A DNA stretch of 64,000 nucleotides from Polytrichum commune (taxonomy: Eukaryota; Streptophyta; Polytrichopsida; Polytrichales; Polytrichaceae), in NCBI GenBank assembly GCA_950295325.1, contig OX485804.1, forward strand, positions 1,798,001-1,862,000. The letters run 5' to 3'. The notes beneath the pieces were generated by a model, which saw nothing but the letters and a program-made list of their open reading frames with translations, was not told where the DNA came from and did not search any database. Made by a program: the position numbers and the translations under genes. Of this stretch, positions 12,193-24,044 are shown piece by piece; positions within the stretch are counted from its first letter, which is position 1, and each line of letters opens with the position of its first letter.

Positions 12193-12789
12193 CTTCAAAG
12201 TCAATGCTAAAATGTTGAAGCAGAAGTTTCAAAGCTGGAGAAATGATATGTGGTTCTACAGTGGGGGCACATTACCAACCATACTGCCGAACACAACCAT
12301 TTTGTCATTTTATAGATTGGAGTTGTTAATGATGTAACAAGTGTGTCAAATACCAGAGTTTAAACTTTGCTGTGGAGCTTACAAACATTCAGCCCATTAA
12401 AGAAACTGCCGCCTCTGCAAAGGTGTTGACATAGTTGACCATCATTTCCTTGAGGAAAAAAATGAACTTCTCCACAATTCAGCAACGTCCTCCATATTGA
12501 AAACTGTAAACATCAGCCGGAGGCAAAAAGCGGCAGGTGCGAGGTGCGTGGAGATGAGTGAATTGACCTTGCTGCACTCATCATGAATCATGACACCACT
12601 TCTCTCATACTTACTTGCGTCCAGCAAATCTCTCTTGCTCTCTGTTGTAATTTACTTTCCTCTCTGTTACCTCACTGATTGGGTGTCGGCTTCGATCGTA
12701 CTCTCTGGACCACTCTGCAACTCCACACGAGAACTCCATAAAGCCATATCCGTCCTCAAGATCGAATCCAGTATCCCGGTGCTCGTTCT
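12193..12789 (+). other. possible decayed exon DNA upstream of tandem duplication
   Basis: An open frame from 12590 runs into the tandem duplication that starts at 12790 and ends at 12817 without a recognised motif. The opposed frames at 12611-12870 are no better. Given the neighbouring gene-derived sequences this may be an exon remnant, but no function can be given. Confidence 0.3.
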
Positions 12790-13233
12790 GAGTGGTTGCT
12801 GTGGCCATGGCCCATGACCATGGTGATCAGGCCTTGAGGTTACGGATGCGAACTGTTTTGGTGCAAACACCGGGCTTTTTGTTCATGTGAGCGTTTCTGA
12901 AAGCAGTTCTCCTCACATGGATTGTTCACACAGGAATGCTGCCTTCACATATTGGCGCTTATACCTATTCATCATCATGAGTTGCTAACACCCGGGAGTG
13001 GTTGCCTGCAGAGTGGTTGCTGTGGCCATGGCCCATGACCATGGTGATCAGGCCTCGAGGTTACGGATGCGAACTGTTTTGGTGCAAACACCGGGTTTTC
13101 TGTTCATGTGAGCGTTTCTGAATGCAGATCTCTTCGCAGGGGATTGTTCACACAGGATTTCTGTCTTCACATGTGGGCGCTTATACCTATTCATCATGAT
13201 GAGTTGCTAACACCTGGGAGTGGTTGCATGCAG
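12790..13233 (+). repeat. 221-bp tandem duplication (two units)
   Basis: Units 12790-13010 and 13011-13233 are near identical. Both run from GAGTGGTTGCTGTGGCCATG through GGTTACGGATGCGAACTG and ATTGTTCACACAGG to GAGTTGCTAACACC and a TGCAG. The unit ends at a splice-acceptor-like CTGCAG/ATGCAG preceded by a GCTAAC branch-like string, the same configuration found before the three-exon gene at 10224. The duplication is younger than the dispersed repeats around it. Confidence 0.85.
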
Positions 13234-13234
13234 G

Positions 13235-13445
13235 CGCACTTAGTCAACTACGAAACAATGGCTACATCAAGGAACAAGGCAGGCCACAAGGGCGATGCAG
13301 CTGCCAGAGGCGTGGATGGTGACACTGGATGCGTGCATGGTGACACCAGAGGAGACGACATTGGATTTGTCGAATAGCTGCAAGCACAATTGGCTCCCTT
13401 GAACTTACTGGATGCTAAAGGCCAAGGGAGCAATATTGCATCTTG
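13235..13445 (+). pseudogene. degenerate paralogue of the 10251 acidic-protein gene
   Basis: The sequence matches the first exon of the gene at 10251: MATSRNKAGH against MALSRNNAGH, then GDAAARGVDGD, and after a TAG stop the same LQAQ-APL and a QGSN motif. The in-frame stop at about 13375, where the intact copy reads Asp-Trp, and later length changes show loss of coding capacity. The upstream acceptor region (GAGTTGCTAACACCTGGGAGTGGTTGCATGCAG) is also shared. The downstream exons of the intact copy are not found here. Confidence 0.6.
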
Positions 13446-13659
13446 ATTAGAAGTACCGATATTGTGACACCCTTGGTCAGGATCCTTGGTTAGAAGAGCA
13501 ACAATATCGTTACCTATGATAAGATGCAATATTGCTTCCCTGGCTTTCAGCCCCCATTAAGTTCAAGGGAGCCTATTCAGCTTCCAGCCATTCGGAAAAT
13601 TCAACTTCAACGTTCACAACATTAAGATTTTCAATGTTGTAATGCAGTTACCCAATGTT

Positions 13660-14480
13660 ATAGGAGTCAGTGCCGGCGGCATCTATGGAATGTACTGCGG
13701 CAGTCTCCAATGCCTCTGAGATTGAACATGACACCGTGTCCTCCTTGAGGACGGACATGTCCTTCTACAACGATGGTCTGGGTCGCTGATCTCTCTCGCG
13801 AATGGCTAAAATACCGGGCGCTTAGTGCTCTTGGGTTATCCACCACAAGCTTGTGGTAAGGTTTGGACTATACAACATCACCTCTTGGATATTTGTACAT
13901 AAATACGTGTGGATGTGTCGCTTCTTCAAGCTCAAGCATCAAGTAGATATTAGATACCATACAACAACAATAGTGTTTTCAAGAATTTTACTCAGAATAC
14001 CTGATGCTGTTATCTTTGCAAGCCAGATGTGGATTATAGAATGGTACCATCGTGCCTTCTGAATAACAAGCATGTTACTTCTGGCTATTGAAGTTAGTAG
14101 GTCCACACTGTAATTTTTTATTTACTTCCTGTTAACAGAAAAAGATACTTGGCGTGACGGTGGCTGCTATCACGTATTGAAGAGGAAGCTGGTGAAGAAT
14201 CTAAGCATAAGCTGGAGGCAAAGACGCAGAAAGGAGCATCAAGTAGAGGAAGAGGTTAAGATTAGATGAAGAGCTGAAGCAGATCAATGAGGCGGTACGG
14301 AAACTAAGGAGAATCGTGCAAGTCCTTTCGGGAGTTGAATATGAGAGTATGTGAGGATGATTGAAGTGTATTAGCATGGTACAACATGGATCTGTGCTTG
14401 ACCAAGTTGCAAAAATGGCCTTCAAGTCTCACACGATTCTATATGTATTGATCATTGTGACATTAAATTCTATGAAAATG
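13660..14480 (+). pseudogene. decayed gene fragment, copy A (paralogous to 31830-32710)
   Basis: This stretch aligns with 31830-32710 over its whole length; landmarks are CATGCCTCTGAGATTGAA, GACATGTCCTTC, GCCGGCGGC/GCCGGTGGA, CAAGCTTGTGGTAAGG (a donor-like site) and TTTCGGGAGTTGAATATGAGAGTAT. The last part, 14247-14354, reads RKRLRLDEELKQINEA then VRKLRRIVQVLSGVEYESM and a TGA stop, typical coding sequence for a C-terminal helix. A TAG at 14244 and frame breaks elsewhere interrupt the frame upstream. The product is unknown; the Lys/Glu/Leu-rich end could be a coiled coil. Confidence 0.5.
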
Positions 14481-16282
14481 GTGAGTGCTTTGATTATGTG
14501 ATATGCAATTGGAAGTATCTGCATTGTCAAAGAATCCAGTTGCGACAACTGGAATCACAAGAGTAGAATTAGGTAGTGCTTTAGAATAGAGCTTTAAAGT
14601 GCAAATCTGTGATTTGGTCCTTGACTTTTGTGATACGAACTCAAGTGCACCCACGGTCAAAGTTAATTTGAGATAATTTTGCGAGGAATCCTACTCTTAA
14701 AATATTGCAGAACTTGTCACTTTGCTCAGAGCCTCACCAACAGAAACAAATCTGTGCTATTAGCGTCACTCCATATATAAGGTCTCTCAGTACGAATTGG
14801 TGTTGGTCTAGCCTAAGATTCTCTAGGGCTTTGCAGATGGAAGCAGTAATGATCTAACTTAATTTTTAGAAGGAGCTGCAGTATCGCTGGAATTCACTGG
14901 AGGGATTTGGTTCTTGTCAGTATCTTCAAATAAACCATTCCAAGCTACTAAATGATACCACTCATCAATAGGTCCTGCATAGGTAGACTCAGGTGCATTC
15001 CAGACACCCTTCCTGACTTGCTCAACCCTCCAAGTTTGCATGTTATGGAATGCTTTCGATTTTCCAAAGTTTCACAAGGAATAATAACTCAAAGCAGGGA
15101 CGCAGTCATCTCCGCTAGTTGTGATCTTGTACATGCCTCCTTGGGACTCTAGGTGAAAATATACCATGCCTCCGTTGCATTAAATATCTGCTAGTTGTTC
15201 CATTTGGCCTTGTAGGTTTTACGTTGTCTGAAGCAAAGATACCGTGCCTCCAGTGCATGCTGTGAAGAATGGCGTGAAATGTACTTAGCAGAGAATTCAA
15301 GAATTCAAGAAACCCATGCATGACTAGTGATTTCATAGGAAGATCAATGCCATGGAAGTCTCCAACCCTTGAGATTGTGAGGTAGAGTTTAAAATGAAGA
15401 ATCTGCTCAATGACTCAAAAAATGTAGGCGTACAGGATGGCCTATGATGATGGTTCGAGTAGGTGGTGAGTTGTTAACTTTCATCTATCTGTGTTCATTG
15501 AATTATTCTGATTGAAGCAATATGTCACATATTGCTTGAACCCATGCCAATTGGTTTTTTACTATCTTTAGGTAAGCTAGTCACTGAACCGAAATGGAAC
15601 TGTCTTGTTTACAATCATACTCATGTTAATGGCGAGTCGTTGTATTTAGTTTGTGTCATTAATTGTACACACATGAATTTCGGACAATTTACCCATCTTT
15701 CCCCTTGTGATAAACTGCTCAGAGTTCCATGTGACTTACTAAAACAATTGGTATTGGGAATATTGTTGCTATAAACGTATCATTCAAGAAAGAGATCTTT
15801 ACAATTACCAAAGCTATTATGTAACACACTCTTGTATCGGCTGGGGGTTCAATTTGATATAACGCACTCAGTGTAATTATGTAACGCATTCATTGGGATT
15901 CAATTTAACTATCTTCAGCAGGTGACTGGTGGAGACCAGTGTTGCATTGCTCAGTTTGAACCAGTCTTCAAATTGTTGTCGGAAACAGATTGAATATTTC
16001 AAAAAATGGTAATCATCGCATACTTATAACAAAGTGTTTGAAGTTACCGAAAAAATAGAAGTTTACACTCTTGAACTCCCCTTCTCACCTTATTTTAAAC
16101 TCTTGCCAAAGAGGTGAAGTCTAGGTTAAACCTGAAGAGGCGACGCGAAAAACTCCATCAAAACTTCAGAGATACATGAAATAGGATAGAATTTGGATTC
16201 ATTGCGTGCATATTTGCATGTAATTTAATGCAGAGATCAGTCTAAACAACCTCCTTACAAACGGAGAATTTCCGGCGCTATA
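14481..16282. other. intergenic, with one possible minus-strand exon
   Basis: The only frame with protein-like composition is 14859-15041 on the minus strand, which includes VRKGVWNAPESTYAGPIDEW and ends in a stop. It has no partner exon that I can place and no recognised family. Short CATGCCTCCGTTGCAT/CGTGCCTCCAGTGCAT repeats occur near 15165 and 15245. Nothing else is supported. Confidence 0.3.
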
Positions 16283-17525
16283 TGGATTCTAATGCTATTG
16301 GTTCAACCCACAATAGCATCCAACCGGCAAGAGCTGCACTGTAGGCGGAATATGGAATGTTGAACAGAATTAAGCAATTGAAGCGCAAAGAAGTCTCACA
16401 GCTTCCTGCGAAAGATACATTCGGACGCCTTACTCGCGGTCGAAATTCAGATTCTTACCATATTTTTCCAACTGCACCGAACATCAGATATTGTTTCAAC
16501 ATTGCAGGCCACGGAGAGGTAAAGACGTCGACGAGACATGTCTCTCACTAACTTGCCTGCACGGAAGAATTGCTGGCGCTGTATGAGTTGGCCAATTGTA
16601 CTGTACCTTCGGTTGGGCTTTTTCTTCGGTAGTGACACCGATGGCATTGTTTGCAGGTATGATGATTGTCACAATGTGCACATGATCCATGTCTAAAGTG
16701 ACTGTCATCCAAGCGATTCAGCCATTGAATGAGCTCCGGCCGACACCTGTTCTCACACTTTCCAAGCGAAATTGGATATATCGCAAGAGATGATAAGGAA
16801 TCCAAAATCCTATAGAGGTTGAGTCAGCAGAAACATCCCACGTTTCATTAATTCAGTCTCAAGTCATGACTCATGGCATGGCACGTTTGAGCGAGACAGG
16901 CTCGTAATTTTCATTTAATGGCCTAATTGCTACCCGAGGTAATGTGGATCTGGAAATTGAGCTTTTTTATCGAGGCATTGAACCGTGTGGTTACTGAATG
17001 AGAACCGTTGAGTTCTCATGTAAGAACAGACGGTGGTGCAACTTTGCGAGAAAGAGCAAGAAGATTCGGATGACAATAATTCAATCACAAACCCAGTCGA
17101 ATCTTTCGGGCCAATAATTCACCAGAAACAACACGATGGAATGTGAAGCAGAACTTGTCATATTCTCCTTATACAAACCTAGTCACAATCACACTCCAAC
17201 TGGAAAAACCTTAAACTTCGAACTTGCCGAGTGCTCAAGGAATGAGTCATTCTTCATTCAGTTTTCAACCAACTGTAATATCAGGCTATAGATTTGTCAC
17301 CTGAGGTTGAAATGCTGATACTGAGAATTCCAAACCCAAAGATTGGCTGTAGCTGAAACATCCCATTCGATCAATTACTGAATCCCAAGACATGAATGCT
17401 GGCATGGCACGAAGCTCCACGTTTGGTGAAGCCAGGCCCGCTTTAATGCCGTTGGGAGCGCCCAATTTCCAGCAATGACTGGAATGCTAGCTGCGGTTAA
17501 AGTGGATATGGGATTCAACTGCTAT
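16283..17525. repeat. 1.3-kb dispersed repeat, copy B
   Basis: This is the diverged second copy of the segment at 2545-3830, in the same orientation and gene-free as read. Many substitutions and small indels separate the two. The copy is followed within 30 bp by the 130-bp repeat that also occurs at 33528 and 34985. Confidence 0.75.
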
Positions 17526-17554
17526 GAAGGCATTGCACCATGCACTACTAGAAT

Positions 17555-17695
17555 CCAGTAGATTTAATGTCATATTTGTTTGTCAACTTTGTGACATTCT
17601 TAGTTTCCACTAAGAGAAAGTGTCATATTTGTGACATTGTTGTGCTCAGTATGTTGACATGAACGTAGTTAAAACACATTATTGATGGAGTTCTT
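17555..17695 (+). repeat. 130-bp dispersed repeat, copy 1 of 3
   Basis: It shares TTTGTGACATTCTTAGTTTCCAC, GAGAAAGTGTCATATTTGTGACAT, TTGTGCTCA and a final AAAACNCATTA with 33528-33660 and 34985-35110. No coding capacity and no clear TSD. It may be a solo piece of a larger element. Confidence 0.65.
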
Positions 17696-18214
17696 CACTC
17701 AGAAATGCGGACTTATGAAGGTCCTGCAAACTTGCAAGATTTTGAGGACCTACTGTTTCTCTGGATTTTGTGGTTGGCCCAAGGCAACAATTCCTCATAA
17801 AACAACCGCATGAGATGTATAGTTACGTTCCCGTATACATAAGGTACATATACCGAATACCACCACCACCTTTGTATCCCTGTCATACACTAGTTTGAGT
17901 TTGTGCCATCCCGGCATGTTCCACCCGTGCGTATGCATTAATCCTCTAATCTATCGGTCAACCGTTCTAGAATGTGGAACGGTGACAACAATGGATCCAT
18001 ACTATCCCAACCTGTAACACTTGTGCGTAAATTTAATATTTCGTGAAGATATAGTTGAAAATCGCTTCCATATATCTATATTAACCCCTCCCCCCCCCCC
18101 CCACCATGGTAAGACCCCCTAACCACAAGCCCTTGCATATTGGACACATACTGACGCCCTTTGCCATTTTCAACTGTCCATGTACGCTTCCTTGCCCTTG
18201 CCACAAGGTCCTTC
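17696..18214. other. intergenic with C-run
   Basis: No gene. A run of 14 or so C residues lies near 18088-18102. Poly-C/poly-G tracts recur at 1760, 31135, 39968, 51108 and 57388 and are a compositional peculiarity of this window. Confidence 0.4.
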
Positions 18215-18400
18215 CATATTAAGGTAAATGTGCCTAATTTGGTCACCAATATTTATTGCACACCTAATATTTTTGATTGGTATGTGGTTAGGTGTGGCTC
18301 CAAGAACATATACCGAAAAGTTAGATGTTTAAAAGAGATTGGAGTAAGTGCTCAAAATATGATGGCCATTCTAGGCTCATTAGTCAAAATATTAATTGTA
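18215..18400 (+). repeat. diverged dispersed repeat (partner at 39745)
   Basis: It shares AAGGTAA, TTTGGTCAC, GTGGTTAGGTGTGG and GAAC blocks in order with 39745-39925. The open frame 18161-18487 spans it, but the frame is not conserved in the partner, so I do not call a gene. Confidence 0.4.
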
Positions 18401-18490
18401 GGGGTCCTATCTGACCATTTAATGAGCATGAGTATCATCGCTTTGATGACATTGAATAAGATAATTTTGTATGAGCTCCGTAAATAATGA

Positions 18491-20473
18491 GGCAAATGGC
18501 TACGGCCTCAATTTGGATTCACTAACCATCTTGTACCCATTGTGTGTTTCATATCGTGGGAGAAGTTGGCTAGTTAGAAATAAGTAGCCATTCAAGACCC
18601 ACCTACCTTACCGCTTCCCAACCCCATGCCACTCATTCAATTCACCAGCCCCGTGCCACTTGCTCAATAGGTTCCCCATCCTTGACCCCCTCCCAAGGCT
18701 GGCATAGTGTGAAGTGTGAAGAATAGTGGGCCCAAGGGGTGCATTGGATTTCCAAACTTGTAGCACACAAGTGTGCCACATGATGGGTATTAATTATCAC
18801 TATAATTTACAAAAAATACATACTAGTTATGGTGTAGCATTAGGATTATTTTTCTTCATAATGTATATATATTATGAGTATATTATGCTCTATGGATGAT
18901 GACACCTATACGCAAACGTACAACAAGGGCATACATAATAAATAAGAGATTATTGGATGTTGGGTCTAGGGCTTAATGCAAAGATTATCTTGGAATATTT
19001 GCTTGTTTTACCCAATTTATGAATGGCTCATCCAATGTCATTGTTTGTCACCAACATGCCAACACCCTAGGGGAAGACCTTAGCAAATCATCAAAGCCAT
19101 TAAAAAACAAGAGTTGGTATATTCTTGGAAGAGCACATAAGATGTGCCGGAAGATAGCAGAAAGGTGAGTTGATATAGAGATCCATTGATTGATCTCATG
19201 GGGCTTTGACATTCATATGGAAATTGTAGGGTTATGCAACTTGGCTTAATGTGGACTTATGATTTGAGCAAACACATCAAGGTAGACTTGAAAATGGTAA
19301 TTTAAGCATTGGCTACGATTATATTCATGAACTTAGATACCAATTTGTATAAGTTACATCTCACATTGGATGAAAGAGTCTTTCATGATACATATTGCCA
19401 TGATAGATGATCAATTGAAACATGGCAATTACAAAGAAAAAGAACTAGTTCTAGCTTGCTTATTGAAGCCACCACTTCACAAAGATGGAAAACCCACCCC
19501 TCATTGTCTTTGCAATGGGCTAGAGAAGACGAATCCATCATAATAACAAAGTCTAGAAACATCTCAAAATCCCAAGTCACACCATCAAACATCTCCAAAC
19601 ACAACTCTACACCACCGTATTACACTCCCTCTTTGCCCTTATCCTTAATAAACAAATATTCGACCAACACCCAATAAACACCTCTACTCGACCTCCCAAC
19701 CAAACCAATACCCTCCTCCCCCCCTCCTCGAACATGATATCCCTAGACAATTTACAAAATCTCAAGAAAGGTGTAACTTGACCTTTTTGCCCAAGTTGAC
19801 TGATGGTCCCTTGGGTCGCCCTTTTAACATGGTATTCATAAAACATCACATGGCACACAATAATGTCATATACAAAAATGTCATATGTGGTCTTCTCAAA
19901 TGCAAGGGATGCCAACTATAATTGGTCTCTAGAAGCAATTTTTGCCAGCTACACAAGTTTTTCCAAAGTTCAAGTGCATCCATAAGACTAGAAACTAAGT
20001 CGGCCTTGAAAAGAACCTGTCATATGTAAATGTGACATTTTCATGAATACTATGAATTTTTTTGTTCTTTGGTGACATAGAACATGGCATCTCCAAAAGG
20101 GGAAGTAGCCTTTAGCCAGAGAGGCTCTTCATTTACACTTGTTTCCATAGGAAGTTGGCAATTCTATTTATTATTATGCAAAAAACATCACAAACAGTGT
20201 TCCCTCCCACAACATGTAAGGAGCCGCCCTTCTCCAAACCAATAGAAGAAATGAGCATGAAACTAGACCTTGAAACCCTCAAATGAACAAAATTTGGGTT
20301 CCACTTTTCTTGGATGACAAGGGATTGTAAAGAAATGAAATCATCCATGTTCAAGTAGACCATAAATTTGATCCTATAAAAATTGAGTTTATTGGCCCCT
20401 TTCTTGGTATCTAGTATTTATTTTTATTTTCAAAATTATTGTATGCCCACATAACAACAGGTATAAGGTACAT
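18491..20473. other. intergenic DNA left of the 10.2-kb element
   Basis: No supported gene. Open frames at 19383-19915 on both strands lack motifs and second copies. The last four bases before the element (ACAT, 20470-20473) are the left TSD. Confidence 0.4.
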
Positions 20474-21389
20474 AACACTATATTCGTTAATCGGAGACTT
20501 TGGAAAGTCTCAAAATCAAATTCACCCATAGTTTGGGATGCCAATATTGTGAGCATACATTATAATGGGAACATTGGGAAAATGATAGTTCATAAGTTTG
20601 TACGCAAAGAATATTCACATTACTAAATATAGTAATTTTAAATATCGTGATCAAAACATGAACTTCACATGGAAAATAACAATCAAATCTCCCAAAAAAT
20701 GGTTTTATGTCATTATAGAGTCTAGGATGCGCATCCCATATGGAAAGGTCTTATTGAATTAGATGGCATATCCCAAACTTATTTAAAATAAGTTTGAATG
20801 CAGCCGCAATACAACCAAGTCTATACAATGCCCCTATTTTCACACTAATTCCAACCTATGTTATGTCCACCGAAAGATGTATCCACAAACACACCCACCA
20901 CGATTGTCCCGTCAATATTGTCAGCCGATCGGGAAGAGAGTTCACATTCATTATCTAAAGACGATGCATATGTCGACAACACAAAGGCACTATCTACTAC
21001 ATCCACTACCATCACACCTAAAAAACAACCATGAATGGACAACCGCATAACCGATGCTATGCAAATAAGAGTGGACACACTATATGTGAGTATATATGAC
21101 CTACAATACATACATTTTCCAACTAAAGAGACAATAATGACTAGCAAACCAAAGACACGCTCGCATTGTGGACATTAAAAAGTAGGTGTTGGGATACCAT
21201 TGGAGAACCTCATAAATAAACACGAACATGTGTTCCAAAACAATCCATGGTCAGGTGTAAATAATCCTTATTTTTCCATTCCAATAAACATGGGCATCAC
21301 ATGGTGTTATTTATTATCTTTAGAAGGCGTTGAAATGATTTGTTAAGTAACCATGGACATGGTTCTACATCAATACAAGACATGATTTT

Positions 21390-22440
21390 CACATATGTTC
21401 ACAAACGCGCGGTCGTAAAGCACATTCCATTTCATGATCAAATTGTGCATGGGACAAACAACACATGATGTTAAAGGTCACACGATACATATATTCACAT
21501 TGGTGTCAAAGAACATTATACATGCATATGAAAAAAACTGAATGATATGGATTTAAAAATATTAGTCGCATACACAGTCGATACGATGTATGTCGTCGAT
21601 TATAGGCCCAAAATACAACAATACGACTTGGGATATACGAATGGGCGTTCGTATACCTCCCTATACATATTCCAGGAGGGTATCTTTATGAACGGCCGCG
21701 TGTATGTCACATGTTGTATTTTTTATGGCAAATAAAATTTAGACTGTAATAATTGTGGTATTTTACGGATGTACTTTCGCAAAACGTATGCCATCATACG
21801 GGTATTTGGGGCAATTGGATTGGTATACTCCATACGAATGGCCGTTCGTAAAGCTTTGGTAGGTATCTTTATGAATGCCCATTCGTATATCATCGTGACA
21901 GACTTGTATCATATATCATCATCATATTTGGGTCGATGCATAGATGTGTCTATGTATGGATGTTGTTTGGATACATAGACCATATTCACAGGTGGTATTT
22001 ACAAACGACCGTTCATAAGGCTTTGGGTCATATCTTTACGAACGTGCGTTCGTATATCACCATGACATATTGTTTGGGTCTATGCATAGATGTATGTCCA
22101 TCTATGGATGTTCCTAGACACATAGACCATACTCATAGGTGGTATTTACGAACGCACGTTCGTATATCACTATGATATATTGTTTGGGTCTATGCATAGA
22201 TGTATGTCTATCTATGGATATTTCTAGATACATAGACCATACTCACATGTGATATTTACGAATGCACGTTCGTAAACTCTTAGCCATCACATGTGATTGA
22301 ATCATTAATACAAATGCGTTCATTTGTGATTTACGAACGCGCGTTTGTAAACTCTCAATCACCATATATGTTTCAACCAATACTACAAATGCGTTGATTT
22401 GTGATTTACGAACGTGCGTTTGTAAACTCTCAACCATCAT
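21390..22440. repeat. scattered degenerate copies of the CGAACG/CGTTCG palindrome
   Basis: Between the left arm and the inverted-repeat unit, isolated variants of the 22-bp palindrome occur roughly every 60-120 bp (for example near 21640, 21840, 22035, 22147, 22256, 22333 and 22405), with GTCTATGCATAGATGTATGTC spacers repeated around 22080-22205. Open frames here are by-products of the repeats. Confidence 0.6.
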
Positions 22441-22494
22441 CTATGTTTGAACCAATACTACAAATGCATTGATTTGTGATTTGTGATTTATATT

Positions 22495-22946
22495 TGTACC
22501 ATAGGTTGGTTGAAGGCTTGAAGCTTTGAAACATTGGATCTGGATTCGGTTTGCGAAAACCACCTTTGACCAAAAACGTTAGCTAGTCATAAGGACCCGA
22601 AAACTCCACTATAGGTTGTAGAAGGTTACAAATGCCAGCTCTAAGCTTATATTATGGAAACAACATCTAAAAGTTGGCCATTCAGACAAAAAACGCGAGC
22701 TCGTAGGTAGTGTCCAAGACATATTTTTTAGCCTTAAACGGAAGTTTAAGGCGATCATACGTCAAAGGAGTTTTCTAGAGATGCACTAGGTTAGGAGGTG
22801 TTTTTGCAAGGCTTGGAAATGACTAGCAACAAAAGAGTTAATGTAGCAAGGAAGGACTGCAAACACCCATTAACAATGAGCTTTCATATATACGTACTAT
22901 GCAGCATTTCGTTGCTACGCAGAAGTTTACGAAAATGTGGGCCGAT
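22495..22946 (+). repeat. left outer arm of 6-kb inverted repeat
   Basis: About 450 bp, starting TGTACCATA-GTTGGTTGAAG and continuing through GGATCTGGATTCGGTTTGCG, CCGAAAACTCCACTATAGG and GCAAGGAAGGACTGCAAACA, is repeated inverted at 28140-28580. It includes a small stem, GCCTTAAAC-GGAA-GTTTAAGGC, whose arms are kept in the right arm while the loop differs. No gene. Confidence 0.85.
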
Positions 22947-24044
22947 GTTTACGAACGCCCGTTCGTAAATGTGCATCGAGGTTTACGAACGCCCGTTCGT
23001 AAATGTGGGCTGAGGTTTACGAACGCCCGTTCGTAAATGTGGGCTGAGGTTTACGAACGCACGTTCGTAACTGTGCAACACTTGGTTGCTGCGCAGAAGC
23101 TTACGAAAATGTGGGCCGATGTTTACGAACGCCCGTTCGTAAATGTGCATCGAGGTTTACGAACGCCCGTTCGTAAATGTGCATCGAGGTTTACGAACGC
23201 CCGTTCGTAAATGTGCATCGAGGTTTACGAACGCCCGTTCGTAAATGTGCATCGAGGTTTACGAACGCCCGTTCGTAAATGTGCATCGAGGTTTACGAAC
23301 GCCCGTTCGTAAATGTGCATCGAGGTTTACGAACGCCCGTTCGTAAATGTGGGCTGAGGTTTACGAACGCACGTTCGTAACTGTGCAACACTTGGTTGCT
23401 GCGCAGAAGCTTACGAAAATGTGGGCCGATGTTTACGAACGCCCGTTCGTAAATGTGGGCCAAGGTTTACGAACGCCCGTTCGTAAATGTGGGCCAAGGT
23501 TTACGAACGCCCGTTCGTAAATGTGCGCCGATGTTTACAAACGCACGTTCGTAACTGTGCAGCATTTGGTTGCTGCAAAGAAGTGTACGAAAATGTGGGC
23601 CGAGGTTTACGAACGCCCGTTCGTAAATGTGCGTTGACGTTTACGAACGCACGTTCGTAACTATGCAGCACTTGGTTGCTGCGCAAAAGTGTACGAAAAT
23701 GTGGGCCGAGGTTTACGAACGCCCGTTCGTAAATGTGCGCTGACGTTTACGAACGCACGTTCGTAACTATGCAGCACTTGGTTGCTGCGCAAAAGTGTAC
23801 GAAAATGTGGGCCGAGGTTTACGAACGCCCGTTCGTAAATGTGCGCTGACGTTTACGAACGCACGTTCGTAAATGTGCGCTGACGTTTACGAACGCACGT
23901 TCGTAACTATGCAGCACATGGTTGCTGCGCATAAGTGTACGAAAATGTGGGCCGAGGTTTGCGAACGCCCGTTCGTAAATGTGGCCGAGGTTTACAAACG
24001 CCCGTTCGTAAATGTGGTGGAGATTTACGAACGCCCGTTTGTAA
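22947..24044 (+). repeat. palindrome satellite array, left (about 26 units)
   Basis: The unit is a 22-bp near-perfect palindrome with 10-bp arms TTTACGAACG and CGTTCGTAAA around a variable 2-bp centre (CC, CA). Units are joined by 8-10 bp spacers (ATGTGCATCGAGG, ATGTGGGCTGAGG). Every two to eight units the array is broken by a spacer containing GCAGCACTTGGTTGCTGC, itself a hairpin. Open frames reading RTGVRK or YERPFVN on either strand are artefacts of this array. Confidence 0.95.

Noticed and set aside
2545-17525. LTR retrotransposon with the two 1.3-kb repeats as LTRs
   Set aside because: The copies are much diverged, no TG...CA ends, primer-binding site or gag-pol sequence is visible, and the DNA between holds spliced host-like gene sequence.
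18161-18487. 108-residue ORF as a gene
   Set aside because: It spans a dispersed repeat whose other copy at 39745 does not keep the frame, and it has no recognised motif.
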